Source: UBA8389 sp942493385 (lineage in GTDB: Bacteria > Bacteroidota > Bacteroidia > Bacteroidales > UBA1402). Taken from it: 64,000 bases of DNA. The notes beneath the pieces are model-generated. The model had not been told where the DNA came from. It made no database searches and saw only the letters and a program-made list of their open reading frames with translations. This document shows, piece after piece, positions 46,097 to 58,648 of the stretch (positions within the stretch are counted from its first letter, which is position 1; each line of letters opens with the position of its first letter). The stretch covers positions 2,666,001 to 2,730,000 of the forward strand of contig OW818699.1 in assembly GCA_942493385.1 (NCBI GenBank), written 5' to 3'. Made by a program: the position numbers and the translations under genes.

Positions 46097-46211
46097 AAAT
46101 AAGGTTGACATGTCGTGCAAATTATCAAGAAGCCTGAAGGCAAATCTTTTCGTCAAGAATGTTTTTCGGACCTGTTTGCGGGGCCGTATCAGGGATACGT
46201 GGCCCCGGTCA

Positions 46212-49098
<2,887 letters not shown>

Positions 49099-49194
49099 TA
49101 TAGGAGCCGTATCTCTCATACGGATCTTCCCGCCAACAAAGCCAATCCTTTTCTTTTCAAAAAAAAATTACTTTTGCTTCTTAATAATTAATCA

Positions 49195-49212
49195 CACAAC
49201 ATGTCAAAGATC
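49195..49212 (-). promoter_or_regulatory. boxA-like element before 23S
   Basis: On the minus strand GATCTTTGACATGTTGTG, matching the boxA antitermination element found before 16S and 23S genes. A second, similar copy lies in the 16S leader at 51340-51360. The rest of the 49099-49297 spacer shows nothing further. Confidence 0.65.
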
Positions 49213-49297
49213 GTACCGGCTTGGTTTTCCCTACTTGGTCGGCCTGGCCCTCGCGGGTGGTGGTCGGCTTTTTGGGGCTTGTTAAATAGTAGCCGGA

Positions 49298-49374
49298 TGG
49301 TGGAGAATAACGGATTCGAACCGTTGACCCTCTGCGTGCAAGGCAGATGCTCTAGCCAGCTGAGCTAATCCCCC
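49298..49374 (-). tRNA. tRNA-Ala (TGC)
   Basis: The minus strand folds into a cloverleaf: acceptor GGGGGAT/ATTCTCC (with wobbles), D arm GCTC...GAGC, anticodon loop CTTGCAC with TGC, and T loop GGTTCGAATCC. The 3' CCA is encoded in the DNA. It lies between tRNA-Ile and 23S. Confidence 0.96.
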
Positions 49375-49408
49375 CTTTCAAATTCAAAAGACCCATTCTT
49401 TCAAAGCG

Positions 49409-49482
49409 TAGTCCCAGGCAGAGTTGAACTGCCGACCTCCACATTATCAGTGTGGCGCTCTAACCAACTGAGCTATAGGACT
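49409..49482 (-). tRNA. tRNA-Ile (GAT)
   Basis: Minus-strand cloverleaf: acceptor AGTCCTA/TGGGACT, D arm GCTC...GAGC, anticodon loop CTGATAA with GAT, T loop AGTTCAACTCT. The 3' CCA is not encoded (CGC follows the discriminator), so it is added by the CCA enzyme. Placed directly after 16S, as usual in Bacteroidota. Confidence 0.96.
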
Positions 49483-49653
49483 GTGCTCGCAACAACTTGC
49501 CGAGAACATAGGCTCTTCGATGGATCCCTTCATTCAAGGGCTTCGAGGCTCAGTTCCTTTCGGTCTCCCGATGCAGTCTTTCCATTAGGCCTCACGCATT
49601 TGATTGCGCCACGCTTTATGGATATCAGCACCGTGCTTATATCATAAAATAAA

Positions 49654-49683
49654 GAATAGTAGTACAGGGTAAAATCAAACCGG
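49654..49683 (-). other. 3' half of the 16S processing stem
   Basis: The plus strand here (GAATAGTAGTACAGGGTAAA and on to AACCG) nearly repeats the minus-strand 16S leader at 51297-51342, so in the transcript the two flanks pair and enclose 16S. Such stems are RNase III substrates. Confidence 0.65.
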
Positions 49684-49707
49684 TCGGATAATTGTCCAAG
49701 GCTCCAG

Positions 49708-51233
<1,526 letters not shown>

Positions 51234-51296
51234 TATAGTTTGTTATAAATCTCTGACCTTCGGACAATATCCTTCAAATTAAATAAATCTAATTGA

Positions 51297-51342
51297 CGGT
51301 TTGATTCTACCCTGTAAAATCTTGTTTCTTGTACTACTATTC
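51297..51342 (-). other. 5' half of the 16S processing stem
   Basis: The minus-strand leader carries GAATAGTAGTAC and ACAGGGTAGAATCAAACCG, each complementary to the spacer after 16S at 49654-49683, with an unpaired bulge of about 15 nt on this side. See the matching 3' half. Confidence 0.6.
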
Positions 51343-51360
51343 AATATCTTCAAAGAACGC
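51340..51360 (-). promoter_or_regulatory. boxA-like element in the rRNA leader
   Basis: On the minus strand GCGTTCTTTGAAGATATTGA, close to the boxA type TTCTTTGACATATTG seen before 16S genes of Bacteroidota. It lies about 60 nt downstream of the predicted start and before 16S. Confidence 0.65.
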
Positions 51361-51423
51361 TTTGTCTTCTGCCTCCCGCACTGCACCGCTTCGCTGCGGT
51401 TTCGTTCTCTTGGAAAGCGGGTG

Positions 51424-51455
51424 CAAAAGTAGAATCTTTTACCTTACAAAACAAA
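51424..51455 (-). promoter_or_regulatory. Promoter of the rRNA operon
   Basis: On the minus strand TTTG (51455-51452), 20 nt, TACTTTTG (51431-51424): a full Bacteroidota promoter. The start point is about 51418, giving a leader of about 185 nt that carries a GC-rich hairpin (51378-51420), boxA and one half of the 16S stem. The remaining 51456-51646 shows no further clear element. Confidence 0.85.
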
Positions 51456-51646
51456 TTAAACGACAAGAAAAATCATTCTTTTTTTTGAGCAAGGGCGCAA
51501 AGGCCTTGACCTGCGGGGGTTATGAGGTGAAAAAAAACCACCTTATGGAGTGGAAATAAATTGTATAATCCAATGCATTCAAGAAAAAGCAGTATTTTCA
51601 CAGCTTAAAACAAAAAATCAAACTTCCCATCAAACGAAGTAAAAAA

Positions 51647-53674
51647 ATGAAGAAAATGCTGATGTTCGTGGCTGCAGTGACTTTGCTGACAGCTTGCGGA
51701 ACTAAAAAAACCAATGAAAACATGAGTTCCATTCAGGAAAAAACCATCCAAGCGACGATTGACTCCATTCTCGCCAAGGCACCCGATTCTGACACCGCAC
51801 TTTTGAACAAAGGTGTTCGGAACGCAGCTGGCTTTTGGAAAATGGAGGACGGAAAGGCGGAGGAATTCCAATCGTACTGCATCGGCCACTTTATGGCAAC
51901 TGCTGAAACCAAAGCCAAACTGTTTGAAACCATCCAGAAAAATCTGGAAACCATCAACGGACATTACAATCTGATTAGTCTGAATCTGAAAAAACCGGTT
52001 CAGGAGGTAGGTGAAGACTACACCCCCATCGACGAGGATTTTGGGGCGATGGATCCATACGCTCATTTTGCCGACGATATGTATAAGTCGAAAATTGCCT
52101 TCTCGGTACTGCTGAACTTCCCATTCTTCAGCCTTCAAGAAAAAAAGGAACTGGGTAAGGACTGGGATCGAAAGGAATGGGCCTATGTCCGATTGGGTGA
52201 TTTGTTTACTTCCAGAATTCCGGCTGAACTGAATCAGCAACTTTCAACGGCTCTGGCAGAAACTGAAAATTACATTTCCAACTATAATATATGGATGAAC
52301 ACGCTTCGGACCGAAGACAATAGACAACTGTTCAAAGACAGCATCGCTCTGATTTCCCATTGGGGACTCCGAGACGAATTGAAGGCCGACTATGCTGATA
52401 AAAAAGATGGTTTGGAAAAGCAGCAGCTTATCTATCAAGTGATGAAACGCATCATTGATCAAAGCATCCCGGAATCGGTCCTGAACAATTCAAAAGCTGC
52501 CTGGAAGCCCATTTCAAATAAAGTGGATGGAGTGGAAGCTAAGGCTGAACCCGATATGCGCTACAAACATCTGTTTGACAATTATCAGGCAATGAAAGCG
52601 TTGGATCCTTATTGCAAAAGCTACCCGACGGCCTTGGCTCGCGCTTTCGACCGAGATATGGAAGTTTCAGCCGACAACATCGAATCGATCTTTACCAGCC
52701 TGGTTAGTTCCCCGGAAGTGGCCGAAGTGGCCAAAGTGATCAAAAAGAGGTTGGGCCGTGACTTGCAACCATTTGATATTTGGTACGATGGCTTTAAGAG
52801 CAGAAGCAGCATTCCAGAACAAGAAATGACAGACAAGACCCGCAAATTGTACCCCACAACGCTCGCATTTGAAAAAGGAATGCCTCAAATTCTCACCAAA
52901 CTGGGATTCGAACCAAAGGATGCGAACGAGATCAGCGCTTTGGTTACAGTGGACAATTCACGGGGTTCTGGTCATGCATGGGGTTCACAGATGCGTGGTG
53001 ACAAGGCGCATTTGCGCACACGCCTTCAGCCGGGCGGAATGGAATACAAAGGATACAACATCGCATTGCATGAATTCGGCCATAATGTGGAGCAGACCAT
53101 TACGATGAACCGAGTGGACAATTACATCATGAATGGTATTCCCAGTACGGCATTTACAGAAGCATTGGCTTTTGTATTCCAGAAGCGTGACCTGGAAGTG
53201 TTGGGTTACAAGAATTCGGACCCGAACAAACAAGCCCTTCAAACGCTGGATATATTCTGGGGTTGTTATGAAATCATGGGTGTCTCCTTGGTGGAAATCA
53301 GAACCTGGAAATGGTTGTACAAAAACCCGAAAGCAACTGTGGAAACCATGAAGGAAAATATCCTCAAGAATGCCAAAGATGTTTGGAATCAGTATTATGC
53401 AGCCTATTTAGGTGAAAAGGACTCGCCCATTCTGGCCATTTATTCGCACATGATTGAGTACCCACTTTATTTGAGCAACTATCCGTACGGTCATATCGTG
53501 GAATTCCAACTTGAAAAACATTTTGGAAACACGCAACCCGGTAAGGAAATTCAACGGATGTACCCGATTGGTCGGGTTTGTCCAGATTTTTGGATGATGA
53601 ATGCCGTTGGTGAACCGGTTTCAGTAAATCCAATGCTCGAAGCCACCAAGGCTGCTGTTCAAGCAGTCAACTAA
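51647..53674 (+). CDS. M3-like zinc metallopeptidase lipoprotein
   Basis: The 675-residue protein starts with a lipoprotein signal (lipobox LTAC, Cys17). The C-terminal half has the zinc motif HEFGH (His475, Glu476, His479) in NIALHEFGHNVEQT and a third-ligand candidate Glu505 in IPSTAFTEALAF, a spacing of 26 residues that fits gluzincins of family M3. It has the same length as Bacteroidota dipeptidyl peptidase III, but lacks its HExxGH motif, so it is not M49. Probably a surface or periplasmic peptidase; substrate unknown. A strong terminator follows. Confidence 0.75.
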   Translation: MKKMLMFVAAVTLLTACGTKKTNENMSSIQEKTIQATIDSILAKAPDSDTALLNKGVRNAAGFWKMEDGKAEEFQSYCIGHFMATAETKAKLFETIQKNLETINGHYNLISLNLKKPVQEVGEDYTPIDEDFGAMDPYAHFADDMYKSKIAFSVLLNFPFFSLQEKKELGKDWDRKEWAYVRLGDLFTSRIPAELNQQLSTALAETENYISNYNIWMNTLRTEDNRQLFKDSIALISHWGLRDELKADYADKKDGLEKQQLIYQVMKRIIDQSIPESVLNNSKAAWKPISNKVDGVEAKAEPDMRYKHLFDNYQAMKALDPYCKSYPTALARAFDRDMEVSADNIESIFTSLVSSPEVAEVAKVIKKRLGRDLQPFDIWYDGFKSRSSIPEQEMTDKTRKLYPTTLAFEKGMPQILTKLGFEPKDANEISALVTVDNSRGSGHAWGSQMRGDKAHLRTRLQPGGMEYKGYNIALHEFGHNVEQTITMNRVDNYIMNGIPSTAFTEALAFVFQKRDLEVLGYKNSDPNKQALQTLDIFWGCYEIMGVSLVEIRTWKWLYKNPKATVETMKENILKNAKDVWNQYYAAYLGEKDSPILAIYSHMIEYPLYLSNYPYGHIVEFQLEKHFGNTQPGKEIQRMYPIGRVCPDFWMMNAVGEPVSVNPMLEATKAAVQAVN

Positions 53675-53693
53675 GTAGTAAATAACATATTAA

Positions 53694-53729
53694 GGAGGCG
53701 GAATCAAAAGATGATTCCGCCTCCTTTTT
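53694..53729 (+). terminator. Intrinsic terminator after the M3-like peptidase gene
   Basis: GGAGGCGGAATC (53694-53705) and GATTCCGCCTCC (53713-53724) form a perfect 12-bp stem with a 7-nt loop, followed by five T residues. Confidence 0.93.
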
Positions 53730-53758
53730 GATTGCAATGAAAGAAGTTAAATGACCCT

Positions 53759-54559
53759 TTATTTTTGGTAAAAAGTCTGAGCTTCAGGAATAAGCTTCTG
53801 CAGGTTGGAAATGCGATTCGCATTCGAGGGATGCGTACTCATCAATTCAGGCACGGTTGGAGAAGCCGAGGCAGCCATTCTGTTCCAGAAATTGACAGAC
53901 TCTTGCGGATCGAAACCAGCCATTGCCATGAAAATAAGACCAAGTCGATCTGCTTCATACTCTTGCTGACGTGAAAACGGCAGTGTTAAACCATACTCGG
54001 CCAAAATGGCGTAACCGGTACCGAATAGGGTTTGTGCACTTTGGCTTTTTTTCTGAAAAATGGATGAAACCAGCGCTGCACCACCGCTGGTAAGCATTTG
54101 CTGACTCATCCGTTCATTGGTATGCTTGGCAACGGCATGAGCAATTTCATGTCCAAGCACCACCGCCAAGCCAGCATCCGTCTGAGTTACTGGCAGAATG
54201 CCCTCAAATACGACCACCTTGCCACCAGGCATACAAAAAGCGTTGACAGAAGTGTCTTTGACCAGTTTGAATTCCCATGAGTAACCTTTAAGTTGGGCAG
54301 ACAAACCATTTTGGGTCATATAAGCCTCCACCGCTGCCGAAATCTTTTTACCGACGCGCAAAACTCTGGCGTTATCCACTGTTTTACCAGAAATCACAGA
54401 GGTTGCCAAAAACGAGTTGTATGCTGTATCACTCATTGCCAAAACTTGTTCGTCAGAAACCAAATTCAGTTGCTTTCTGCCTGTCAGCAATACGGAGGAA
54501 CAACCAGTCAAAATTAGCACGATGAGTGCCAGCGACGCTTTCTTATACATAAGTTTCAT
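53759..54559 (-). CDS. M48 family metalloprotease lipoprotein
   Basis: From the ATG at 54559 the product is 266 residues with a lipobox LTGC, then SSVLLTGRKQLNLVSDEQVLAMS and the zinc motif GHEIAHAVAKHTNERM with third ligand in RQQEYEADRLG. It belongs to the LoiP/YcaL group of outer-membrane M48 peptidases linked to envelope quality control. The frame is open to 54634 but would overlap the TerB-like gene, so the shorter start is used. It lies 10 bp after that gene. Confidence 0.9.
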   Translation of the reverse strand: MKLMYKKASLALIVLILTGCSSVLLTGRKQLNLVSDEQVLAMSDTAYNSFLATSVISGKTVDNARVLRVGKKISAAVEAYMTQNGLSAQLKGYSWEFKLVKDTSVNAFCMPGGKVVVFEGILPVTQTDAGLAVVLGHEIAHAVAKHTNERMSQQMLTSGGAALVSSIFQKKSQSAQTLFGTGYAILAEYGLTLPFSRQQEYEADRLGLIFMAMAGFDPQESVNFWNRMAASASPTVPELMSTHPSNANRISNLQKLIPEAQTFYQK

Positions 54560-54569
54560 TATTAAAGTT

Positions 54570-54938
54570 TTAAAATCCACCCTCCGATTTCTTTTGCGAT
54601 TTGCGGTCAGGTCTAAAAATGGCGGCTTCTTCAAGGATATCGTTCAGCATGGACAGTTCAGCGAGTTCAATCTTTCCATCAGAAGTCACGGCCAACCTAA
54701 GCAACTTTCCACATTCATGGCGTTTTAAGGTAGGCATGTTACGAACGAGCGCATAAGCTTCTTCAACAGGCGTTGTGAGGCTTTGATCAAAATCCGTACG
54801 TGGAATTTTTAATAGCTGAAGTGTTTTTGCCAAATAATCTGCTTCTTTGCGGTTCACGCCATCGTTCCTATTGATTAGAAGCCAGATGAGACGGGCAATT
54901 GCAATTGACTCTTCGGGAGTATAGTCGTTTTCTATCAT
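54570..54938 (-). CDS. TerB-like small helical protein
   Basis: The 122-residue acidic, mainly helical protein has RLIWLLINRNDGVNRKEADYL and LLRLAVTSDGKIELAELSML, two copies of the D/N-G-x-I-x-x-x-E metal-binding-like motif typical of the TerB fold. It sits 10 bp before the M48 gene and 15 bp after lipB. Function unknown; a role in envelope stress is only a guess from context. Confidence 0.65.
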   Translation of the reverse strand: MIENDYTPEESIAIARLIWLLINRNDGVNRKEADYLAKTLQLLKIPRTDFDQSLTTPVEEAYALVRNMPTLKRHECGKLLRLAVTSDGKIELAELSMLNDILEEAAIFRPDRKSQKKSEGGF

Positions 54939-54953
54939 TCTATTGGTATACTG

Positions 54954-55613
54954 TTACGCATTAAATACTAGTGTCATTTTTTGAAAAAGCAATTGACGGC
55001 AGAAATCCATGTCCTGCTCTTTCCCTGTTTCGACAGACAAGGATGTTACTCCTTTGTTGGTAAATCCGCAAGGATTGATCATCTGATAAAAACTCAGATC
55101 CGTGTTGATGTTCAAGGCTAGGCCATGCATGGTCACATACCGGCTGCTCTTGACACCCATGGCAGCAATTTTTCGGGTTTTTCCCGGCTCCTCAACATCA
55201 ATCCAAACACCAGTTGCACCATCCAATCGCTCCCCTTTGATATTGAATTCCTTCAGAAAAAGGATAATGGCTTCTTCGATGTTATATAGGTACTGTCGGA
55301 GTCCAATTCTAAAGTGCTCCAGGTCAAAGATGGGATACCCGACAATCTGACCAGGTCCATGATAGGTGATGTCACCGCCACGGTCTGTCTTAAAAAAGGA
55401 GACGCCACGGTCGATTAGCATTTGGTTGCTTGCCAATAAATTTTCAATAGCCCCGCTTTTTCCGAGGGTATAGACATGGGGGTGTTCACACAGAACAACC
55501 AAATCGGGAAGATCGTTTTGAGTTTTTTTTGCCTCGATACGGGCATTGAAAAGTTCAACCTGTCGCTTCCAAGCCTCGGCATATTCAACAGTACCCCAAT
55601 TGATACATTCCAT
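54954..55613 (-). CDS. lipB: Octanoyltransferase (lipoate-protein ligase B)
   Basis: The 219-residue protein has the LipB signatures EHPHVYTLGK, RGGDITYHGPGQIVGYPI, the catalytic Lys155 in AMGVKSSRYVTMHG and the acyl-accepting Cys182 in INPCGFTNKGVTSL. It transfers octanoate from ACP to the lipoyl domains of dehydrogenases and GcvH; gcvP for the glycine system lies 4.3 kb away. A TATTTTTG -7 element is at 55671-55678 on this strand. Confidence 0.95.
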   Translation of the reverse strand: MECINWGTVEYAEAWKRQVELFNARIEAKKTQNDLPDLVVLCEHPHVYTLGKSGAIENLLASNQMLIDRGVSFFKTDRGGDITYHGPGQIVGYPIFDLEHFRIGLRQYLYNIEEAIILFLKEFNIKGERLDGATGVWIDVEEPGKTRKIAAMGVKSSRYVTMHGLALNINTDLSFYQMINPCGFTNKGVTSLSVETGKEQDMDFCRQLLFQKMTLVFNA

Positions 55614-55787
55614 CTATACAGTCCTAATTCAGTTAACGTCAATAAGGGAGAGCATTTCCAAATATTTTTACAAAAATACACTTTATGGCTTGAAGAGGAT
55701 GCCCTTTTCCATTTTTTTAATGCTTTTTTTTCACATTATTGGCTTCCTGACTGTAAGTGACTTCAGACCGATTTTGGGAAAAATGTG

Positions 55788-55795
55788 TATCTTTG
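55788..55795 (+). promoter_or_regulatory. -7 element placed 5 nt before the DUF3298 start codon
   Basis: TATCTTTG matches the -7 consensus; only GCATC separates it from the ATG at 55801. No TTG at 19-21 nt upstream. If used, it gives a nearly leaderless mRNA. Confidence 0.5.
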
Positions 55796-55800
55796 GCATC

Positions 55801-56640
55801 ATGAAACGAATCCTCTTTTTTTCTTTCAGTTTCTTTCTGCTATCATTATTGATTGTTTCCTGCACAAAAAAGGGCAGCGAAAAAGTCAGTACGGTCTCTT
55901 TCAGAACCATTTCGATGAAGGAAGAGCATCATTTGAATGACAATGTCAAAAATCCCATTTTGAGCATAGAATTGAAATTCCAATTCCCAACAGCTTATGC
56001 CGATGACAGCGTTCTGAAAAAAATCCGCAAGATCCTATTGGCAGATTTTCTTCCTGATGTGCCTGATACGTCCATTCAGCCTGAATTTGCCATGAAGTCC
56101 TTTATTAATGGCAAAATTAAGTTGTATGAATCGTCGGCAGACATTGTGAAGGATGAGGATACACAAGAACCCGGATCACAACCTGCAGTCGCCTGGAAAG
56201 ACAACACCAACCTGCTGATCAGGTGCAATGAAAACGGGTTGTTATCCTATACCATCGAATCCACTCAGTTTTCGGGAGGTGCGCACGGTGGCATTACTTT
56301 CAGAAATGCCCTAATCGATCTGAAAACAGGTGAAAAAATTGGTGAAGAAGATTTGTTTACTGAAGCTTCACTCCCACTTATCAATGAGATCGTACTTAAG
56401 AAACTGGAAACTCAGAATAAGGTGGAAACGCCAGAGGAACTGGAGCAAATCGGTTATTTTGACGTAACCCAGATTGGTCAATACAAGAATTTTTATCTGA
56501 CAAAAGAAGGAATCGTGTACCTTTTCAACGAAGGGGAAATCGGAGCCTATGCGTTGGGTACGATTGAAGTAAAACTTTCGTTTCAGGATTTGGAAGGTTT
56601 CATTGCTCCCGACGGTCCATTAGAAAAATTCATTCAATAA
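55801..56640 (+). CDS. DUF3298-domain lipoprotein
   Basis: From the ATG at 55801 the product is 279 residues with a lipoprotein signal (lipobox IVSC, Cys18) and the DUF4163/DUF3298 pair: YTIESTQFSGGAHGGITFRN followed by LIDLKTGEKIGEEDLF and a C-terminal FNEGEIGAYALGTIEVKL. It resembles the sensor part of RsiV-type proteins, but without sigma-factor binding region. The longer frame back to 55546 overlaps lipB and is rejected. rsmG starts 1 bp after the stop. Confidence 0.82.
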   Translation: MKRILFFSFSFFLLSLLIVSCTKKGSEKVSTVSFRTISMKEEHHLNDNVKNPILSIELKFQFPTAYADDSVLKKIRKILLADFLPDVPDTSIQPEFAMKSFINGKIKLYESSADIVKDEDTQEPGSQPAVAWKDNTNLLIRCNENGLLSYTIESTQFSGGAHGGITFRNALIDLKTGEKIGEEDLFTEASLPLINEIVLKKLETQNKVETPEELEQIGYFDVTQIGQYKNFYLTKEGIVYLFNEGEIGAYALGTIEVKLSFQDLEGFIAPDGPLEKFIQ

Positions 56641-56641
56641 C

Positions 56642-57265
56642 ATGGATCAGATACTTCACTATTTTCCGGAACTCGATGCCCATCAGAAGGAGCAGTTGGA
56701 AGCGCTTTACCAACTTTACACCAGTTGGAATGAAAAGATAAATGTCATTTCTCGCAAGGATATTGAAAATTTGTACGAACGCCATGTGCTTCATTCAATG
56801 GGAATTATAAAATTCCTACATTTCAAAGCCGGTTCCAAAATCATGGATGTGGGAACAGGTGGAGGATTCCCTGGAATTCCGCTGGCCATTTATTTTCCAG
56901 AGGTTGAGTTTCATCTGGTGGACAGCATCAACAAAAAGCTGAATGTTGCCCGCGAAGTTGTTTCAGCACTTGGTTTGGAAAACGTCAGCATCCGTCATTG
57001 CCGGGTGGAGGAAGAAAAAGCGACCTTCGATTTCGTGGTGAGCCGTGCGGTGATGCCCTTTACCGATTTGGCAATCCGCTGCAGGAAGAACATATCGAAG
57101 GAACAAAAGAATGCCTTGCCAAACGGTCTGATTTGCCTCAAAGGCGGAGAACTCGGAAACGAAATGGCTGCTTTTAGAAACAAATCGGTAGAAATAAAGC
57201 TATCCGATTATTTCAAAGGCGAGTTTTTTAAAACCAAGAAGGTGGTTTACTCCCCCTTGGTCTGA
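56642..57265 (+). CDS. rsmG: 16S rRNA m7G527 methyltransferase
   Basis: The 207-residue protein has the SAM-binding GTGGGFPGIPLAI, ERHVLHSMGI and FDFVVSRAVMPF with a conserved Arg; all fit RsmG (GidB), which methylates G527 in 16S rRNA. Loss of this enzyme gives low-level streptomycin resistance. It is tightly packed between the DUF3298 and MBL genes in one operon. Confidence 0.95.
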   Translation: MDQILHYFPELDAHQKEQLEALYQLYTSWNEKINVISRKDIENLYERHVLHSMGIIKFLHFKAGSKIMDVGTGGGFPGIPLAIYFPEVEFHLVDSINKKLNVAREVVSALGLENVSIRHCRVEEEKATFDFVVSRAVMPFTDLAIRCRKNISKEQKNALPNGLICLKGGELGNEMAAFRNKSVEIKLSDYFKGEFFKTKKVVYSPLV

Positions 57266-57275
57266 ACCCAATACT

Positions 57276-57911
57276 ATGAAAATCAAGCAATTCACATTCA
57301 GTCCTTTTCAGGAAAATACATACGTGGCTTATACAGACAATCAAGAAGCGATGATCATCGATCCGGGTTGTTACAGCACGGCCGAAGAAAATCAACTTCG
57401 TACATTCATTGAATCAAACGGTTTGAAAGTGGTTCATTTGGTCAATACCCATCTGCACCTGGACCATGCGTTCGGCAACAGTTTTGTGGAAGAAACCTGG
57501 AAAGTCCGGACATCCGCTCATGAAGGGGATGAATTCTGGCTCAAAGGCATGGCCGGTCAGTGTCGGATGTTCGGTCTGGAACTTCGAAACCCTGCACCAG
57601 GCATAACCAATGTGCTTCGGGAAGGTGATCAGATCGCACTGGGTGCTGAAACATTCGAAGTGTTACATGTTCCTGGTCATTCACCTGGCAGCATCGTCCT
57701 ATATAATGCCCAATCGCATTTGCTGTTTGCAGGTGACGTTCTTTTTGATGGAAGCATTGGTCGGACAGATCTTCAGGGTGGAGATTATGCGCAACTCATC
57801 AAGGGCATTCAGGAAAAAATGCTAGTTCTTCCGGACGAAACCGTTGTTTATTCTGGTCATGGACCTGCCACAACCATTGGTAAGGAAAAAGCGTCAAACC
57901 CCTTCTTGTAA
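57276..57911 (+). CDS. Metallo-beta-lactamase fold hydrolase, glyoxalase II-like
   Basis: The 211-residue protein has the binuclear zinc motif THLHLDHAFG, then VPGHSPGSIVLY, FAGDVLFDGSIGRTDL and SGHGPAT. It is of the short glyoxalase-II-like group (YcbL type), without the usual C-terminal domain of GloB. It begins 10 bp after rsmG. Substrate unknown, probably a thioester. An inverted repeat lies 20 bp after its stop. Confidence 0.88.
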   Translation: MKIKQFTFSPFQENTYVAYTDNQEAMIIDPGCYSTAEENQLRTFIESNGLKVVHLVNTHLHLDHAFGNSFVEETWKVRTSAHEGDEFWLKGMAGQCRMFGLELRNPAPGITNVLREGDQIALGAETFEVLHVPGHSPGSIVLYNAQSHLLFAGDVLFDGSIGRTDLQGGDYAQLIKGIQEKMLVLPDETVVYSGHGPATTIGKEKASNPFL

Positions 57912-57931
57912 CAGGTTTAAAAAAGTCATTT

Positions 57932-57976
57932 TGACATAATGACATGCTAAAACTGCCATTACATGCCATTATGTCA
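57932..57976. repeat. Inverted repeat TGACATAATG between MBL gene and hsp20
   Basis: TGACATAATG at 57932-57941 and CATTATGTCA at 57967-57976 are exact reverse complements with a 25-nt spacer that contains inner ACATG copies. A T run follows 4 nt later, so it may work as a weak terminator for the MBL operon, or as a regulatory site for hsp20. Confidence 0.6.
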
Positions 57977-58030
57977 CCATTTTTTTGCATCTAATAAAAT
58001 CATATTATCTTGATTTACTGCTAATTATAT

Positions 58031-58056
58031 TTTTTCAAAATTCATTTTTTGAAAAA
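58031..58056. repeat. A/T-rich inverted repeat in the hsp20 leader
   Basis: TTTTTCAAAA (58031-58040) and TTTTTTGAAAAA (58045-58056) form a short dyad, followed at once by GGCATCCTATTTGT, a loose fit to a sigma-54 -24/-12 site. No TAnnTTTG element is found in the 230-bp gap, so hsp20 may use another sigma factor. Confidence 0.4.
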
Positions 58057-58128
58057 GGCATCCTATTTGTCCTATTATTTTCGAAAGCGGAAATGAGTCC
58101 GTAGCCATTAAAACATCCACTAATCAAT

Positions 58129-58135
58129 AGGAGGT
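58129..58135 (+). promoter_or_regulatory. Strong Shine-Dalgarno of hsp20
   Basis: AGGAGGT, 6 nt before the ATG at 58142, is a full match to the anti-Shine-Dalgarno at the 16S 3' end in this window. Most other starts here lack such a site. Confidence 0.8.
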
Positions 58136-58141
58136 AAAATC

Positions 58142-58564
58142 ATGTTAGCAACAATCAAAAGACAAAACCCCTTTTTCCCGGTTTTCTCAGATTCTTTTTT
58201 TCGGGAAAATTTTCTGAACGACAGTGACTGGACAACCAGCCCCGCAGTGAACATCGCCGAAGACGGAAACGGATTCCGCATCGAAGTGGCAGCACCTGGT
58301 CTTGGAAAAGACGACTTCAACATCCATGTGGAAAAACGCATGCTGGAAATTTCTTCCGAAAAGGAAACCAGCAGTGAATCCAACGACGAGAAGTACCATC
58401 GTAAAGAGTTCAGCTACACAAGCTTCAAACGGACATTCTCGCTTCCGGAGTATGCGGACATTGACAACATCAAGGCCAATTACAACAATGGCATTCTGAA
58501 TGTTACGGTTCCCAAGCTGGATCAGGCCAAGGAAAAGCCAGCTAGAGCGATTTCGATTGAATAA
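58142..58564 (+). CDS. Small heat shock protein (Hsp20/alpha-crystallin)
   Basis: The 140-residue protein has an alpha-crystallin domain (about 38-135) with VAAPGLGKDDFNIHVEKRMLEI, YHRKEFSYTSFKRTFSLPE and the signature YNNGILNVTVPK, and a C-terminal ARAISIE with the I-x-I/V oligomerisation tail. It is an ATP-independent holdase. Regulation looks special: strong Shine-Dalgarno, no vegetative promoter and two dyads upstream. A terminator follows at 58596. Confidence 0.93.
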   Translation: MLATIKRQNPFFPVFSDSFFRENFLNDSDWTTSPAVNIAEDGNGFRIEVAAPGLGKDDFNIHVEKRMLEISSEKETSSESNDEKYHRKEFSYTSFKRTFSLPEYADIDNIKANYNNGILNVTVPKLDQAKEKPARAISIE

Positions 58565-58595
58565 GTTCTATAGGTTAGGAATAGGTTTTCAAGGC

Positions 58596-58630
58596 AAAGG
58601 GCGCTTCTGCAAGGAGGCGCCCTTTTATTT
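58596..58630 (+). terminator. Intrinsic terminator after hsp20
   Basis: AAAGGGCGC (58596-58604) and GCGCCCTTT (58617-58625) form a perfect 9-bp stem with a 12-nt loop, followed by TATTTATTT. Confidence 0.88.
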
Positions 58631-58648
58631 ATTTCCATCACTTTATTG

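Noticed and set aside
55546..55800. 85-residue extension of the DUF3298 lipoprotein frame
   Set aside because: It overlaps lipB antisense and precedes an obvious lipoprotein signal peptide beginning at 55801.
57971..57989. Possible sigma-54 site TGTCAC...TTGCA before hsp20
   Set aside because: The spacer is 7 nt in place of 5 and the essential GG is GT. The site near 58056 is slightly better, but still not convincing.
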